A stretch of 31,738 nucleotides of DNA from positions 1-31,738 of the forward strand of contig DAINMX010000057.1 of NCBI GenBank assembly GCA_036736205.1, read 5' to 3'. Positions within the stretch are counted from its first letter, which is position 1. Each line of letters starts with the position of its first letter. The notes under the pieces were generated by a model. That model made no database searches. It was not told the origin of the DNA and saw only the letters and a list, made by a program, of their open reading frames with translations. The stretch is from XYA12-FULL-58-9 sp001798605. GTDB lineage: Bacteria > Myxococcota > XYA12-FULL-58-9. Below, piece after piece: positions 6,761 through 15,395 of this stretch. A program made the position numbers and the translations under genes.

Positions 6761-8512
6761 TCAGTAGACCGTGCAGTTCACTCCCGTGGAACCGCTCGGC
6801 ACCGGCGTTTGGAGGTAGCCATCATCCCTGCCGATGGTCGCGATCTCCACCGTTTCGCCAACGTCCCCTGCGGGGAAGCTGTGGGTGCACGACATGGCCA
6901 GCACATTGTTGATACGCAGCTCCAGCGCATAGGGCACAGATTCGTGGCTGTCGCAGTAGCAGACACCGAAAGCACAGAGTCTCTCGGCGCAGTCATTGTA
7001 GAGATTGGTTTCGATGCGATAGGTGCCATCCGCCAGGTCGGTGCCGCTCACCGTGTGTAGAATCGTCTCTTCGCTGGTGCCCACGCCGCTCCAGCCGCAG
7101 GTGCCATAATTGCCCCAGTTGGGTGAGGCGTGGAAATAGTCGCAAAGCTGATTCAAGGGGTTCGCGAGGATCAGATCGACGTCACGGTAGTCCAAGAACA
7201 CAATTCCGTGCTCCGGCTCGTAGAAGATTTGCACAGTGAGAACGTCGGAACCAAACTGTGGCTCATCGCGACAGGCCCCCAGCTCACAGCCGTTGACGCA
7301 GGACACCAACTCGCTGGAATACTCGCACTGGCCATCGACGGCTCTGCAGGCACCAATACCGAGATAGCGCCGCAGCTGGCTCGTGGTGTTGCAGATATTG
7401 GGCGGCGGTGTTGTGCACATCACCTGGCTGCTGTTGCATGCTCCGGCCAGACATTCGCCACCGGTGGTACACAGATCATCATCTTCACAGGGTATGTCGT
7501 CGGCAAAGCCATAGGTGCAGGCACCATCGTCGCAGGCACCAGCCTGCTGGTGGCACGATGTCGGCGGCGAATTGCAGACTATGCCGTAGCACGGATCACC
7601 CTGGCATTGACCGTCCAGGCAGCCAAAACTGCATGTGAGAGTCTGCTCCGTGTAGAGGCACAGCCCATCTTCGGCGTTGCAGACGCCCTGTGTCGCCCAG
7701 ACGTGTCGGGTGTTCTCATCGGGGCATTCCGCTGCGGGTGGATCAGCGCACACCTTGGGCTGTCCGCGGCAACTCCCTTCGATGCATTTGTCATCAACGG
7801 TGCATGGATCTCCGTCCTGACAGTCGATGCCATTGTTGGGGGCGTAAGTGCATGTGCCGCCGGAACAAGTGCCGATGGCGTAGGAGCAAGGGTTGTTTGG
7901 CGCGTTGCACAAAACGCCAATGCAAGGGTCCGGCTTGCATTCGCCAGTCTCCTGGTCGCAGCCGAAGGAGCAGCTCTCGGTGAAGGTCTCATAGTCGCAT
8001 TCTCCATCGGCATCGCAGGTGCCCGCGGGATCGAAGACACGACTAACGCCGCTGCCAAGGCAGGCCGGCGGTGGCGGATCGTCGCAGATCACTTCTTCAC
8101 AGGGATCGACGAGGACACCGATGCCCATGAGAGTCACGTGCAACTCCGGCTCGTTGAGACTGTCGTTGGCGACAACAAACACGGTGGCGTATGCTTGCTT
8201 GCCTTGGGGCACGAAGGTCACTTGGGCGGTAACCTCATTCTGTGGCGCGATCGTCGATTCCGCCACAGTCATGGTGAAGGCGCCACCCACCGAATCGCCC
8301 TCGACCCCCTTGATACGCAAGTCCATCTCACCCTGGTTGAGCAGAAACACGGGCAACTCCGCACGGCTGCCAACCTCCACCTCACCAAAATCCACGCGAT
8401 TGGTGTTGGCGGTAAGAAATGCTGGCTTCTCACTCAGGCTCGGTGCCTGCCCGCATGCAATGAGGGCGAACGCAAGTACAAACCAAACAAGGGGGGCGCG
8501 TCTTCGATTCAT
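6761..8512 (-). CDS. Cys-rich surface lipoprotein with N-terminal ASH-like domain
   Basis: 583 aa from the ATG at 8512 (MNRRRAPLVW), chosen because the lipoprotein signal with lipobox LIAC (Cys20) starts there; the frame is open further upstream but not signal-like. Residues 36-133 form an Ig-like choice-of-anchor D/ASH-type domain (RVDFGEVEVGS, VTFVPQGKQAYAT). Residues 138-414 hold Cys-rich repeats in alternating types, PCxGxxCNxPP...C and DGDPCTVDDKCxxGxC, typical of large surface proteins of Bradymonadales/Myxococcota. Residues 415-583 form a separate beta-rich C-terminal domain (DGTYRIETNLYND) with its own Cys. Probably anchored in the outer membrane and exposed. Function unknown, perhaps adhesion or predation. 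It is divergent from the HAF lipoprotein and convergent with cysC. Confidence 0.85.
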   Translation of the reverse strand: MNRRRAPLVWFVLAFALIACGQAPSLSEKPAFLTANTNRVDFGEVEVGSRAELPVFLLNQGEMDLRIKGVEGDSVGGAFTMTVAESTIAPQNEVTAQVTFVPQGKQAYATVFVVANDSLNEPELHVTLMGIGVLVDPCEEVICDDPPPPACLGSGVSRVFDPAGTCDADGECDYETFTESCSFGCDQETGECKPDPCIGVLCNAPNNPCSYAIGTCSGGTCTYAPNNGIDCQDGDPCTVDDKCIEGSCRGQPKVCADPPAAECPDENTRHVWATQGVCNAEDGLCLYTEQTLTCSFGCLDGQCQGDPCYGIVCNSPPTSCHQQAGACDDGACTYGFADDIPCEDDDLCTTGGECLAGACNSSQVMCTTPPPNICNTTSQLRRYLGIGACRAVDGQCEYSSELVSCVNGCELGACRDEPQFGSDVLTVQIFYEPEHGIVFLDYRDVDLILANPLNQLCDYFHASPNWGNYGTCGWSGVGTSEETILHTVSGTDLADGTYRIETNLYNDCAERLCAFGVCYCDSHESVPYALELRINNVLAMSCTHSFPAGDVGETVEIATIGRDDGYLQTPVPSGSTGVNCTVY

Positions 8513-8610
8513 GCCGTACCTATAGAGCAGTCGGACGAAACTTGTCCATCGACTTCGAGCAAGAACCGCCGCCCGGTTGACCGATCGTCTGCAGCATGAC
8601 TGTTTCAATG

Positions 8611-8700
8611 ACTCGGGCTGCACTCGGCACCCGGCAGGTGAGTTGTTGACCCCCGACTCGGGCATTCCCAACTCGGGCCACACCCTTGGCACGACTCGAG
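8611..8700. promoter_or_regulatory. Cluster of ACTCGGG-type boxes in a divergent intergenic region
   Basis: Between the two divergent lipoprotein genes, ACTCGG occurs at 8611, 8622, 8656 and 8671, with ACTCGAG at 8694. Three copies extend to ACTCGGGC. Five near-identical heptamers in 90 bases of non-coding sequence may be regulator binding sites, or a decayed tandem array. No sigma-70 promoter is convincing here. Confidence 0.3.
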
Positions 8701-8721
8701 TACCCACGTAGGCTTGGCGTC

Positions 8722-9978
8722 ATGCGGACCACAGTCTCCATCTTTCTCCTCGTACTGACCGGGTGCGCCACACCGCAACAAGCACAGGAGCGACATAACC
8801 GCGGCGGTGGGCAACCCTTGTCTCGCATGGAGCAAGAGCGCCACAACGGTGGGCAACCCCTGTCTCGCCTGGAACAGGAGAGCCACATTGGGCAACCCCT
8901 GTCTCGCCGGGAACAAGAACGCAAACATCCGCATGGCGTCCCTGCGCAGCTGGGTGGCGGCGAAATTACATGTCGGGTGGTGCGGCAAGAGAGCGACCGC
9001 GCTGTCTTCGCGCGACTCACCTGTCACAGCGATGCGTACGCTGTGACCCGTGATGGAGGCACGGTCGGTGGACAGCTCAATGGCCCCACAACCGCCTTCC
9101 TGTGGACCGACGATCGCGTCACCACCCTCGGCCCCGGGCGGCTGCGGGCCGTGGCCGACGACGGTACGACGGCGGTGGGGTTGCTCGACAGCGCGCCTGG
9201 CCCGGCGAATTTTGGGGCCGCGCCGGGCCTGTGGCGAGGCGGACAGCACGGCACACCGCTCGAAAACCTCGTCGGCCAGGGTCGCGCTATCACCCCTGAT
9301 GGACGCTACGCGGCGGGGTTCGCCTGGGGCTACCGCCGCGAAATTGCCGCACTGCGCTGGGACCTGGGTGCACTGGGCCGGGGCGCAACAGTCGAGCTCG
9401 GGAGTATCGGTGTGGCAGGCAGTGGTAAGAACGTGCAGGCGGTTGCTATCTCCAACGATGGTCAGGTCGTCGTCGGTACGGAACGGATTCCCGGAGGTTT
9501 TCAGGCGTTCCTCTGGACTGGCGGGGCCATGCGACGACTTCTGGGGCTCGAGGACGCGCCACAATCGAGCGCCATTGCATGCAACGCCGATTGCAGCATC
9601 ATTGGCGGTCTCAGTCGGGGCCCCTCCGGTTCCCACGAAGCTGTGCGCTGGTTGGAGGGACGGCCGTCCCTCCTCTTTTCGATGCCCAACCGCGCCAGCA
9701 GCAGTAACGTCTGGGCTTTGGACGCCACGGGCAACGTCGCGGCTGGCGAGGTCTTCTTCATTCCCGAGCACGGTCGCATGATCACGCGCGCCTATCTCTG
9801 GGACGCCCAGCGCGGCTTCGACTTTGTCGACGATCTGGCAACACAGAAGGGTCTCGACCTCGGAGACTGGAAATTCTGGAGTGTGGCCGCCATGTCGGCC
9901 GACGGCCGCGTCCTCGTCGGTCGCGGTGCGGTCGGTGACAGCCAAAAGTGGAACGCCTACCGATTGACGCTGCGGTGA
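8722..9978 (+). CDS. HAF-repeat beta-propeller lipoprotein with tandem-repeat linker
   Basis: 418 aa from the ATG at 8722, where the signal peptide begins; an in-frame start at 8686 would put 12 non-signal residues first. The lipobox is VLTGC (Cys15). Residues 23-69 are a low-complexity linker with three copies of GQPLSRxEQERH. From residue 80 onward the protein has repeated units such as TAFLWTDDRVTTLG, QAFLWTGGAMRRLLG and AYLWDAQRGF, interleaved with AISNDGQVVVG and AMSADGRVLVG. These are the signature of HAF-repeat extracellular proteins, which probably fold as a beta-propeller. It is likely outer-membrane anchored, with the linker acting as a spacer. Molecular function unknown. Confidence 0.85.
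   Translation: MRTTVSIFLLVLTGCATPQQAQERHNRGGGQPLSRMEQERHNGGQPLSRLEQESHIGQPLSRREQERKHPHGVPAQLGGGEITCRVVRQESDRAVFARLTCHSDAYAVTRDGGTVGGQLNGPTTAFLWTDDRVTTLGPGRLRAVADDGTTAVGLLDSAPGPANFGAAPGLWRGGQHGTPLENLVGQGRAITPDGRYAAGFAWGYRREIAALRWDLGALGRGATVELGSIGVAGSGKNVQAVAISNDGQVVVGTERIPGGFQAFLWTGGAMRRLLGLEDAPQSSAIACNADCSIIGGLSRGPSGSHEAVRWLEGRPSLLFSMPNRASSSNVWALDATGNVAAGEVFFIPEHGRMITRAYLWDAQRGFDFVDDLATQKGLDLGDWKFWSVAAMSADGRVLVGRGAVGDSQKWNAYRLTLR
8809..8928 (+). repeat. Three tandem 39-42-bp repeats in the HAF lipoprotein gene
   Basis: Units begin with GGGCAACCC at 8809, 8851 and 8890, giving lengths of 42, 39 and about 39 bases. A partial degenerate copy precedes them (CAGGAGCGACATAACC). They encode GQPLSRMEQERHNG, GQPLSRLEQESHI and GQPLSRREQERKH. 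The one-codon length difference keeps the frame. Copy number may vary between strains. Confidence 0.85.
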
Positions 9979-10032
9979 GCCGCACGACTTTGACGCTGCG
10001 GTGCCGCGAGAGAACCCGAGAGCATCACCGCA

Positions 10033-10064
10033 TTGACAATCGAAAATCAGTGCCCACCTATAGG
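10033..10064 (+). promoter_or_regulatory. Candidate promoter of the rrf2-suf operon
   Basis: TTGACA at 10033-10038 is a perfect -35 hexamer. The best -10-like element is TATAGG at 10059-10064, but the spacer is 20 bases, longer than ideal. Long spacers and overlap of the -10 region with a regulator site are both seen in IscR/Rrf2-controlled promoters. The -10 candidate overlaps the inverted repeat described in the next entry. Confidence 0.4.
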
Positions 10065-10106
10065 ACTAAGCAGGTCCTGTATGACCAGGTCCTGTTTGAA
10101 CAGGAG
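10058..10106 (+). promoter_or_regulatory. Operator array: inverted repeat and 15-bp tandem CAGGTCCTG repeats before rrf2
   Basis: AGGAC (10062-10066) and GTCCT (10074-10078) form an inverted repeat. The 25 bases at 10058-10082 share GACT, GTC and the terminal STAT with the published IscR type 1 consensus. CAGGTCCTG is then repeated at 10071-10079 and 10086-10094, followed by CAGGAG at 10101, exactly 15 bases apart each time. CCTGTT/AACAGG is a further perfect inverted repeat around 10091-10104. The array runs into the AGGAG ribosome-binding site (10102-10106) of the Rrf2 gene, so bound regulator could block both transcription and translation. Autoregulation by Rrf2 is inference. Confidence 0.6.
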
Positions 10107-10111
10107 AGCGC

Positions 10112-10594
10112 GTGCTCAGACTGTCAAAACTTGCTGACTACGCAATGGTGCTGATCCTCCAGGCCGGACAAGAAGGCCCACGGATTCACACGGCCCGAAG
10201 TCTCGCCCACATGTGCCGCCTCCCCTTGCCCACCGCCAACAAGGTGCTCAAGAAACTCACACGAGCGGGCTTAATGCTTTCAGTCAGGGGCTCATCTGGT
10301 GGGTATGCACTCACACGTGCCCTCGACGAGATCCCGGTCGTCGAGGTCCTGACGGCCATCAATGGCCAGCCAGCCCTCACCGAATGTACCGAGCTGAATG
10401 CCAACGGTTGCGATCGCGAGGCCACCTGTCCCACCCGGGCCCACTGGCATGTCATCAACGCGACAGTGATGGATGCACTCGGCGGCCTCTCCGTCGCCGA
10501 TCTCGCTCGCTCTCCAAACCTGCTCAAGACTTCCATGAGAACCCGCCAGGCCGGGTTCGTCCCCCTGTTCGGACGTTCGGAGAGAAACCCATGA
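10112..10594 (+). CDS. Rrf2-family Fe-S-sensing transcription regulator of the suf operon
   Basis: 160 aa from a GTG at 10112, with AGGAG five bases upstream. The N-terminal winged helix begins LRLSKLADYAMVLIL, and the wing RGSSGGYALTRA is typical of Rrf2/IscR proteins. Three Cys (92, 100, 106, in ECTELNANGC and ATCPTRAHW) match the cluster-ligand spacing of IscR-type sensors, with nearby His residues (111, 113). It resembles the SUF-associated Rrf2 subgroup. It would sense Fe-S status and control the downstream suf genes and itself through the 10058-10106 repeats. Its TGA overlaps the sufB ATG. Confidence 0.9.
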   Translation: MLRLSKLADYAMVLILQAGQEGPRIHTARSLAHMCRLPLPTANKVLKKLTRAGLMLSVRGSSGGYALTRALDEIPVVEVLTAINGQPALTECTELNANGCDREATCPTRAHWHVINATVMDALGGLSVADLARSPNLLKTSMRTRQAGFVPLFGRSERNP

Positions 10595-12033
10595 CCTCAC
10601 AGGCAGTCGAGACGTTTGCCCAATCGGAGTACAAATTTGGATTTGTCACGGACATCGAGGCGGACAGTGTGCCCCCGGGCCTCAATCACGAGACCATTCG
10701 TTTCATCGCCAACAAGAAGAACGAGCCACAATGGCTCCTCGACTGGCGCCTGAAAGCCTTCAACCGTTGGCAACAAATGCGCGAGCCCTCTTGGGGTCAC
10801 CTTGAATACGGCCCGATAGATTACCAGGGCATCGTCTACTACTCAGCACCCAAAAGCCGCGACAACGCGCCCAAGAGCCTCGATGAGGTCGATCCGGAGC
10901 TGTTGGCCACCTACGAAAAGCTCGGTGTCCCTTTGCATGAGCGAGAGACATTGGCAGGAGTTGCGGTCGACGCCGTCTTCGACAGCGTCTCGGTTGCCAC
11001 CACGTTCAAAGACAAGTTGGCAAAACTGGGGATCGTCTTCTGTTCCTTCTCCGAAGCGGTGCAAGAACACCCAGACCTGGTGCAGAAATATTTGGGTTCC
11101 GTGGTACCGCACTCTGACAATTTTTTCGCTGCACTGAATTCCGCCGTCTTCACTGACGGCTCCTTTGTATACGTCCCCAAGGGCGTCCGCTGTCCCATGG
11201 AGCTCTCCACCTATTTCCGTATCAATGCAGCAAAGACCGGGCAGTTTGAGCGCACCCTCATCATCGCCGATGAGGGTGCACACGTCAGCTACCTCGAGGG
11301 CTGCACCGCACCCATGCGCGATGAAAATCAGCTTCACGCCGCTGTGGTGGAGCTCGTCGCCCTCGCGGACGCAGAGATCAAATACGCCACAGTTCAGAAC
11401 TGGTATCCAGGCGACAAAGATGGGAAAGGCGGCATCTACAACTTCGTCACCAAGCGCGGCGCGTGCCGCGGTCCCCGTTCGCACATCTCCTGGACTCAGG
11501 TGGAAACGGGATCAGCCATCACCTGGAAGTACCCGAGTGTCATCCTCCAGGGCGACGATTCCGTCGGCGAGTTCTATTCGGTGGCCGTCACCAACAACAG
11601 GCAACAAGCCGACACTGGCACCAAGATGATGCACATTGGCAAGAACACATCGAGCACCATCATCTCCAAGGGAATCTCCGCGGGACGTGCGCAAAACAGT
11701 TATCGAGGGATGGTCAAAGTGCTGCCCGGTGCCTCCGGTGCCCGCAACTATTCGCAATGTGACTCGCTGCTTTTTGGCAACAGTTGTGGTGCCCACACTT
11801 TCCCGGCCATCGAGGTGAAGAACAACAGCGCCAAGGTCGAGCACGAGGCAACCACATCACGGGTGAGTGACGAGCAGATGTTTTATTGCCGCCAACGCGG
11901 TCTTTCAGAAGAGGATGCTGTGTCAATGATTGTCAACGGTTTCTGCAAAGACGTGTTCAAGAAATTGCCCATGGAGTTCGCTGTCGAGGCGCAGCGACTC
12001 TTGAGCGTGAGCTTGGAAGGAGCGGTAGGATGA
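10591..12033 (+). CDS. sufB: Fe-S cluster assembly scaffold protein SufB
   Basis: 480 aa from the ATG at 10591, which overlaps the regulator's stop (ATGA) and has GGAGAG upstream. The frame is open well before this, but only as an out-of-frame shadow of the regulator gene. The sequence is a clear SufB: FGFVTDIEAD near the N-terminus, VPKGVRCPMELSTYF, EGCTAP and the C-terminal core QCDSLLFGNSCGAHTFP, which contains the Cys equivalent to the essential scaffold Cys of E. coli SufB, then RGLSEEDAVSMIVNGF. It forms the SufBC2D complex where clusters are built in the cytoplasm. Length is close to the family norm. Confidence 0.97.
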   Translation: MTSQAVETFAQSEYKFGFVTDIEADSVPPGLNHETIRFIANKKNEPQWLLDWRLKAFNRWQQMREPSWGHLEYGPIDYQGIVYYSAPKSRDNAPKSLDEVDPELLATYEKLGVPLHERETLAGVAVDAVFDSVSVATTFKDKLAKLGIVFCSFSEAVQEHPDLVQKYLGSVVPHSDNFFAALNSAVFTDGSFVYVPKGVRCPMELSTYFRINAAKTGQFERTLIIADEGAHVSYLEGCTAPMRDENQLHAAVVELVALADAEIKYATVQNWYPGDKDGKGGIYNFVTKRGACRGPRSHISWTQVETGSAITWKYPSVILQGDDSVGEFYSVAVTNNRQQADTGTKMMHIGKNTSSTIISKGISAGRAQNSYRGMVKVLPGASGARNYSQCDSLLFGNSCGAHTFPAIEVKNNSAKVEHEATTSRVSDEQMFYCRQRGLSEEDAVSMIVNGFCKDVFKKLPMEFAVEAQRLLSVSLEGAVG

Positions 12034-12815
12034 GTAGCACACTGACGCTGCAACCGGTGCTCGAGGTCAAGAATCTCCACGCTTCCGTGAACGGCACACC
12101 CATCCTGCGCGGCATCAACTTGACGTTGGAGCCAGGCAAGGTCCACGCGATCATGGGACCCAACGGTTCGGGCAAGAGTACCCTTGCCAATGTCCTCGCG
12201 GGTCGACCCGGTTACGACGTCACCGGCGGCACCGTCAACTTCCTCGGTGAAGACCTGTTGCCGCTGGCCCCAGAAGACCGAGCACGAGCCGGGGTGTTTC
12301 TTGCGTTTCAATATCCAACAGAAATCCCAGGGGTGAGCAACGCGCAATTCCTCAAGGCTGCCCTCAACGCCATTCGGCAGCATCGCGGGCAAGAGAAGCT
12401 TGATGCCTTTGATTTTCTCGCGCTCGTAAAAGACAAAATGGCAGCGTTGGGAATGAGCCCCAAGCTTTTGGAGCGCCCAGTCAACGAAGGCTTTTCCGGG
12501 GGCGAGAAAAAGCGCAATGAAATTCTCCAAATGACCGTGCTAGAGCCCACCCTCGCTGTTCTTGACGAGACAGATTCGGGATTGGACATCGACGCCTTGC
12601 GCGTCGTCTCCGAAGGTGTCAACGCCCTGCGCAGTTCCGGGCGTTCCTTTCTCGTCGTTACCCACTATCAACGGCTCCTCAGTTACATCGTTCCCGATCG
12701 GGTCCACGTCCTTGCTGGCGGTCGAATCGTCCGCTCTGGTGACGCGAGCTTGGCGCTTGAGCTTGAAGAGAAGGGTTACGGCTGGCTCGAAGACCAGAAC
12801 GAGGCAGCAGCATGA
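12030..12815 (+). CDS. sufC: Fe-S assembly ATPase SufC
   Basis: 261 aa from the ATG at 12030, overlapping the sufB stop and preceded by a strong GGAAGGAG (12015-12022). It is an ABC-type ATPase: Walker A GPNGSGKST (43-51), Q-loop FQYP, signature FSGGEKKRNE (155-164), Walker B LAVLDETDSGLD with the SufC-typical Asp-Glu-Thr-Asp, and switch His in VVTHYQ. It powers conformational change in SufBC2D. Stop and sufD start overlap (ATGA). Confidence 0.97.
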   Translation: MSSTLTLQPVLEVKNLHASVNGTPILRGINLTLEPGKVHAIMGPNGSGKSTLANVLAGRPGYDVTGGTVNFLGEDLLPLAPEDRARAGVFLAFQYPTEIPGVSNAQFLKAALNAIRQHRGQEKLDAFDFLALVKDKMAALGMSPKLLERPVNEGFSGGEKKRNEILQMTVLEPTLAVLDETDSGLDIDALRVVSEGVNALRSSGRSFLVVTHYQRLLSYIVPDRVHVLAGGRIVRSGDASLALELEEKGYGWLEDQNEAAA

Positions 12816-14095
12816 TGTCCCACACAGCGCACAGCGGGCTCGCCAAGTTGGTCGCAACCCACGTGGCCGCCGGTCCTCCATGGTTACAACAGTTGCAAAA
12901 CCAGGCGGGCCGAGAGTTCCAGAGGCGAGGGTTACCTACGCGAAAGGAAGACGCCTTCAGGTACACAAGCCTCACGGATTTGGGAAACTACGACTTACGC
13001 TTGCCGAACCCTGTGGCCGTGGATTCTCTCGACCGTGACGCGCTGAGAACGTTAGCGCTGCCAGAACTCGAAGCGCATCGCCTGGTCGTCGTCGACGGCA
13101 GATGGATCGCAGACCTCTCTGACGTAGAGGTGCCGCTGGGCACGACCATTCAGCAGGCATCGCCCCCCCCAGACTTCGAGCGGCATCTGCAGCCAAAGGG
13201 GGCCGACGGCTTTGACCTCTTGCGAACCGCTCTGCTCGACCAAGTTCTTACCATCGACATCGCCAAGGGTGTGATCCTCAGCAAACCCATACACGTCATC
13301 ATCGCATCCAGTGGTCAAACCAAGACCGCGATTTCACAGCCGCGGATCTTCTTTCGTATCGGCAGTGGCAGTCGCGTAACCATCATCGAATCCTATGTCA
13401 CACTGACGGACGACAGTGGGCTCTGCAACGCAGGAACAAACATCGATCTCAGCGAGAACGCTCGCCTCGACCATGTGTCGCTTGTGCGGGGGACGCCTGG
13501 AACCTCAACTGTCGCGAGCACCCGAGTCCTACAGAAACATGGCAGTGATTATCGCGGCCAAAGCTGGATCTCTGGCTCCCAACTCGCACGCCACGAAGTT
13601 CACATCCAGCTCTGCGAACCCGAAGCACACGCGTCCATTGACGGCCTCGCGGTCGCCCGTGGGAACGAGCAGGTTGACAACCATGTCGTCGTGGAACACG
13701 CGGCTCCTCGCACCCAAAGCGAACAGAGAATGGCCGCCATCGTCGACGGCAGCGCCACCTCGAGTTTTGGCGGCAATGTTATCGTGCGGCGAGACGCACA
13801 GCAGACCCATGCACGCCAGCAAAGCCGAAGTCTGCTGCTCTCGATCAACGCCAGTGCGAACACCCAGCCGAATCTGGAGATTTACGCCGACGACGTCAAA
13901 TGCTCCCACGGTGCCACAGTTGGGCAACTCGATGAGGACGCGCTCTTCTATCTTCGCTCCCGGGGCATTGCCCAAAAGGAGGCAGAAAAGGTGCTGACAC
14001 GTGGGTTTGCGGCGCTGTGGCTTGGGGCTATCGACAACCAAGCCATGCGCGACGTGCTCAGCGCGTTGCTGGACAGTTGGCTTGCAGCGCCATGA
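12812..14095 (+). CDS. sufD: Fe-S cluster assembly protein SufD
   Basis: 427 aa. The ATG at 12812 overlaps the sufC stop; a second ATG directly follows at 12815. The N-terminal helical domain has GLPTRKEDAFRYTSL, as in the family. The beta-helical core ends in the conserved DVKCSHGATVGQLDEDALFYL, with His366 corresponding to the conserved His of E. coli SufD (His360) at the SufB-SufD interface. It completes SufBC2D and is linked to iron acquisition for cluster building. Confidence 0.95.
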   Translation: MMSHTAHSGLAKLVATHVAAGPPWLQQLQNQAGREFQRRGLPTRKEDAFRYTSLTDLGNYDLRLPNPVAVDSLDRDALRTLALPELEAHRLVVVDGRWIADLSDVEVPLGTTIQQASPPPDFERHLQPKGADGFDLLRTALLDQVLTIDIAKGVILSKPIHVIIASSGQTKTAISQPRIFFRIGSGSRVTIIESYVTLTDDSGLCNAGTNIDLSENARLDHVSLVRGTPGTSTVASTRVLQKHGSDYRGQSWISGSQLARHEVHIQLCEPEAHASIDGLAVARGNEQVDNHVVVEHAAPRTQSEQRMAAIVDGSATSSFGGNVIVRRDAQQTHARQQSRSLLLSINASANTQPNLEIYADDVKCSHGATVGQLDEDALFYLRSRGIAQKEAEKVLTRGFAALWLGAIDNQAMRDVLSALLDSWLAAP

Positions 14096-14109
14096 ACCTA
14101 GAGGCCAAC

Positions 14110-15378
14110 ATGATCGCAACCCCACAACGGTTCCAGCTCTCCGCAGTCACCGAGGGGATGGCAATCAACCCCTACGCAATTCGACGGGATTTTCCAGCGC
14201 TACAGCAATCAGTCCACGGTAAACCCTTGGTCTATCTCGACACAGCGGCGACCGCGCAAAAGCCAAACGCTGTCATCGATGCCGTGGCACATTTCTATCG
14301 GCATGACTGCGCCAATGTGCACCGGGCGGTGCACGCACTGGGTGAGCGCGCCAGCGCACAGTACGAAGCCGCCCGCAAAAAGGTGCAGAGCTTTCTGGGT
14401 GCGCAACACTCGGAGGAGATCGTGTTCGTGCGTAGCACCACCGAGGCCATCAATCTCGTCGCCAACACCTTTGGCAGAAGTCACATCCAAGCGGGTGACG
14501 AGATCATCGTCTCTGAGATGGAGCACCACTCCAACATCGTGCCTTGGCAGTTGTTGACACAGTCCGTTGGTGCATCGCTCTTGGTCATACCGTTCAACGA
14601 ACAGGGTGAGCTCGACCTCGATGCCTATGCAACACTGTTAGGAGAGAAGACCCGACTCGTGGCCATCGGCCACGTTTCCAATGCCCTTGGCACCATCAAT
14701 CCGATCGCCCAGATGATCGAGATCGCCCATGATCGCGGAATTCCAGTTCTTGTCGACGGTGCCCAGGCCGTCGCCCACATGTCCGTCAACGTCCGCGAGC
14801 TCGACTGTGATTTCTACGCCTTCTCAGGCCACAAGCTCTACGGGCCCACGGGTATTGGCGTCCTCTATGGCAAACGGGAGATCCTCGCATCGATGCCCCC
14901 TTATCAAGGCGGTGGGGACATGATTGCCAACGTAACCTTTGAGAAGACGACCTATGCCGATCCGCCCCAACGTTTCGAAGCGGGCACCCCAAATGTCGCC
15001 GGTGCCATCGGCCTATCCGCCGCCATAGACTATGTCACCCACCTCGGCATCGGGGGCTTCGCCGAGCACGAAGACATTTTGTTGAGACGTGCCACCGAGG
15101 CTATAACCTCCATCCCCGGTTGCCGCATTTACGGTCAGGCAAGTGCGAAGGTTGGCGTGGTGTCGTTCACCCTCGATGGCGTCCATCCCCACGACCTGGC
15201 TACCATTGTCGATCGCGAAGGTGTTGCCATTCGTGCCGGTCACCATTGCGCTCAACCCGTGTGGCTGCACTACGGCATCGCTGCCACCGCCCGGGCCTCT
15301 TTGGGTGTGTACAACACCCCCGAGGACGTCGACACCTTGATGGATGCTCTCGACATTGCAGCCAAACTGTTTCGTTGA
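14110..15378 (+). CDS. sufS: Cysteine desulfurase SufS (group II, SufS/CsdA type)
   Basis: 422 aa from the ATG at 14110, chosen for its AGAGG site; an ATG at 14092 overlapping the sufD stop would add six residues. The usual family start (NPYAIRRDFPAL) lies about 18 residues in, so there is a short N-terminal extension. PLP-binding Lys242 is in SGHKLYGP, His139/140 in EMEHHSN, Asp216 in VDGAQA, and the catalytic Cys380 in RAGHHCAQP, the class II arrangement. It removes sulfur from cysteine and hands it to SufU, encoded next. Confidence 0.96.
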   Translation: MIATPQRFQLSAVTEGMAINPYAIRRDFPALQQSVHGKPLVYLDTAATAQKPNAVIDAVAHFYRHDCANVHRAVHALGERASAQYEAARKKVQSFLGAQHSEEIVFVRSTTEAINLVANTFGRSHIQAGDEIIVSEMEHHSNIVPWQLLTQSVGASLLVIPFNEQGELDLDAYATLLGEKTRLVAIGHVSNALGTINPIAQMIEIAHDRGIPVLVDGAQAVAHMSVNVRELDCDFYAFSGHKLYGPTGIGVLYGKREILASMPPYQGGGDMIANVTFEKTTYADPPQRFEAGTPNVAGAIGLSAAIDYVTHLGIGGFAEHEDILLRRATEAITSIPGCRIYGQASAKVGVVSFTLDGVHPHDLATIVDREGVAIRAGHHCAQPVWLHYGIAATARASLGVYNTPEDVDTLMDALDIAAKLFR

Positions 15379-15395
15379 TTTTGGGAGTTCAGGTG

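Noticed and set aside
7130..8599. Long plus-strand open frame of 489 codons opposite the Cys-rich lipoprotein gene
   Set aside because: It is antisense to a protein with a clear signal, lipobox and Cys repeats. Its own translation is an Ala/Val-rich shadow with no motif.
8809..8928. CRISPR-like array
   Set aside because: The repeats are adjacent without unique spacers, in frame and coding for a lipoprotein linker.
8605..9945. Minus-strand open frame with RQGLP repeats opposite the HAF lipoprotein
   Set aside because: The repeats are just the reverse reading of the GQPLSR tandem units; the plus strand has a lipobox and HAF motifs.
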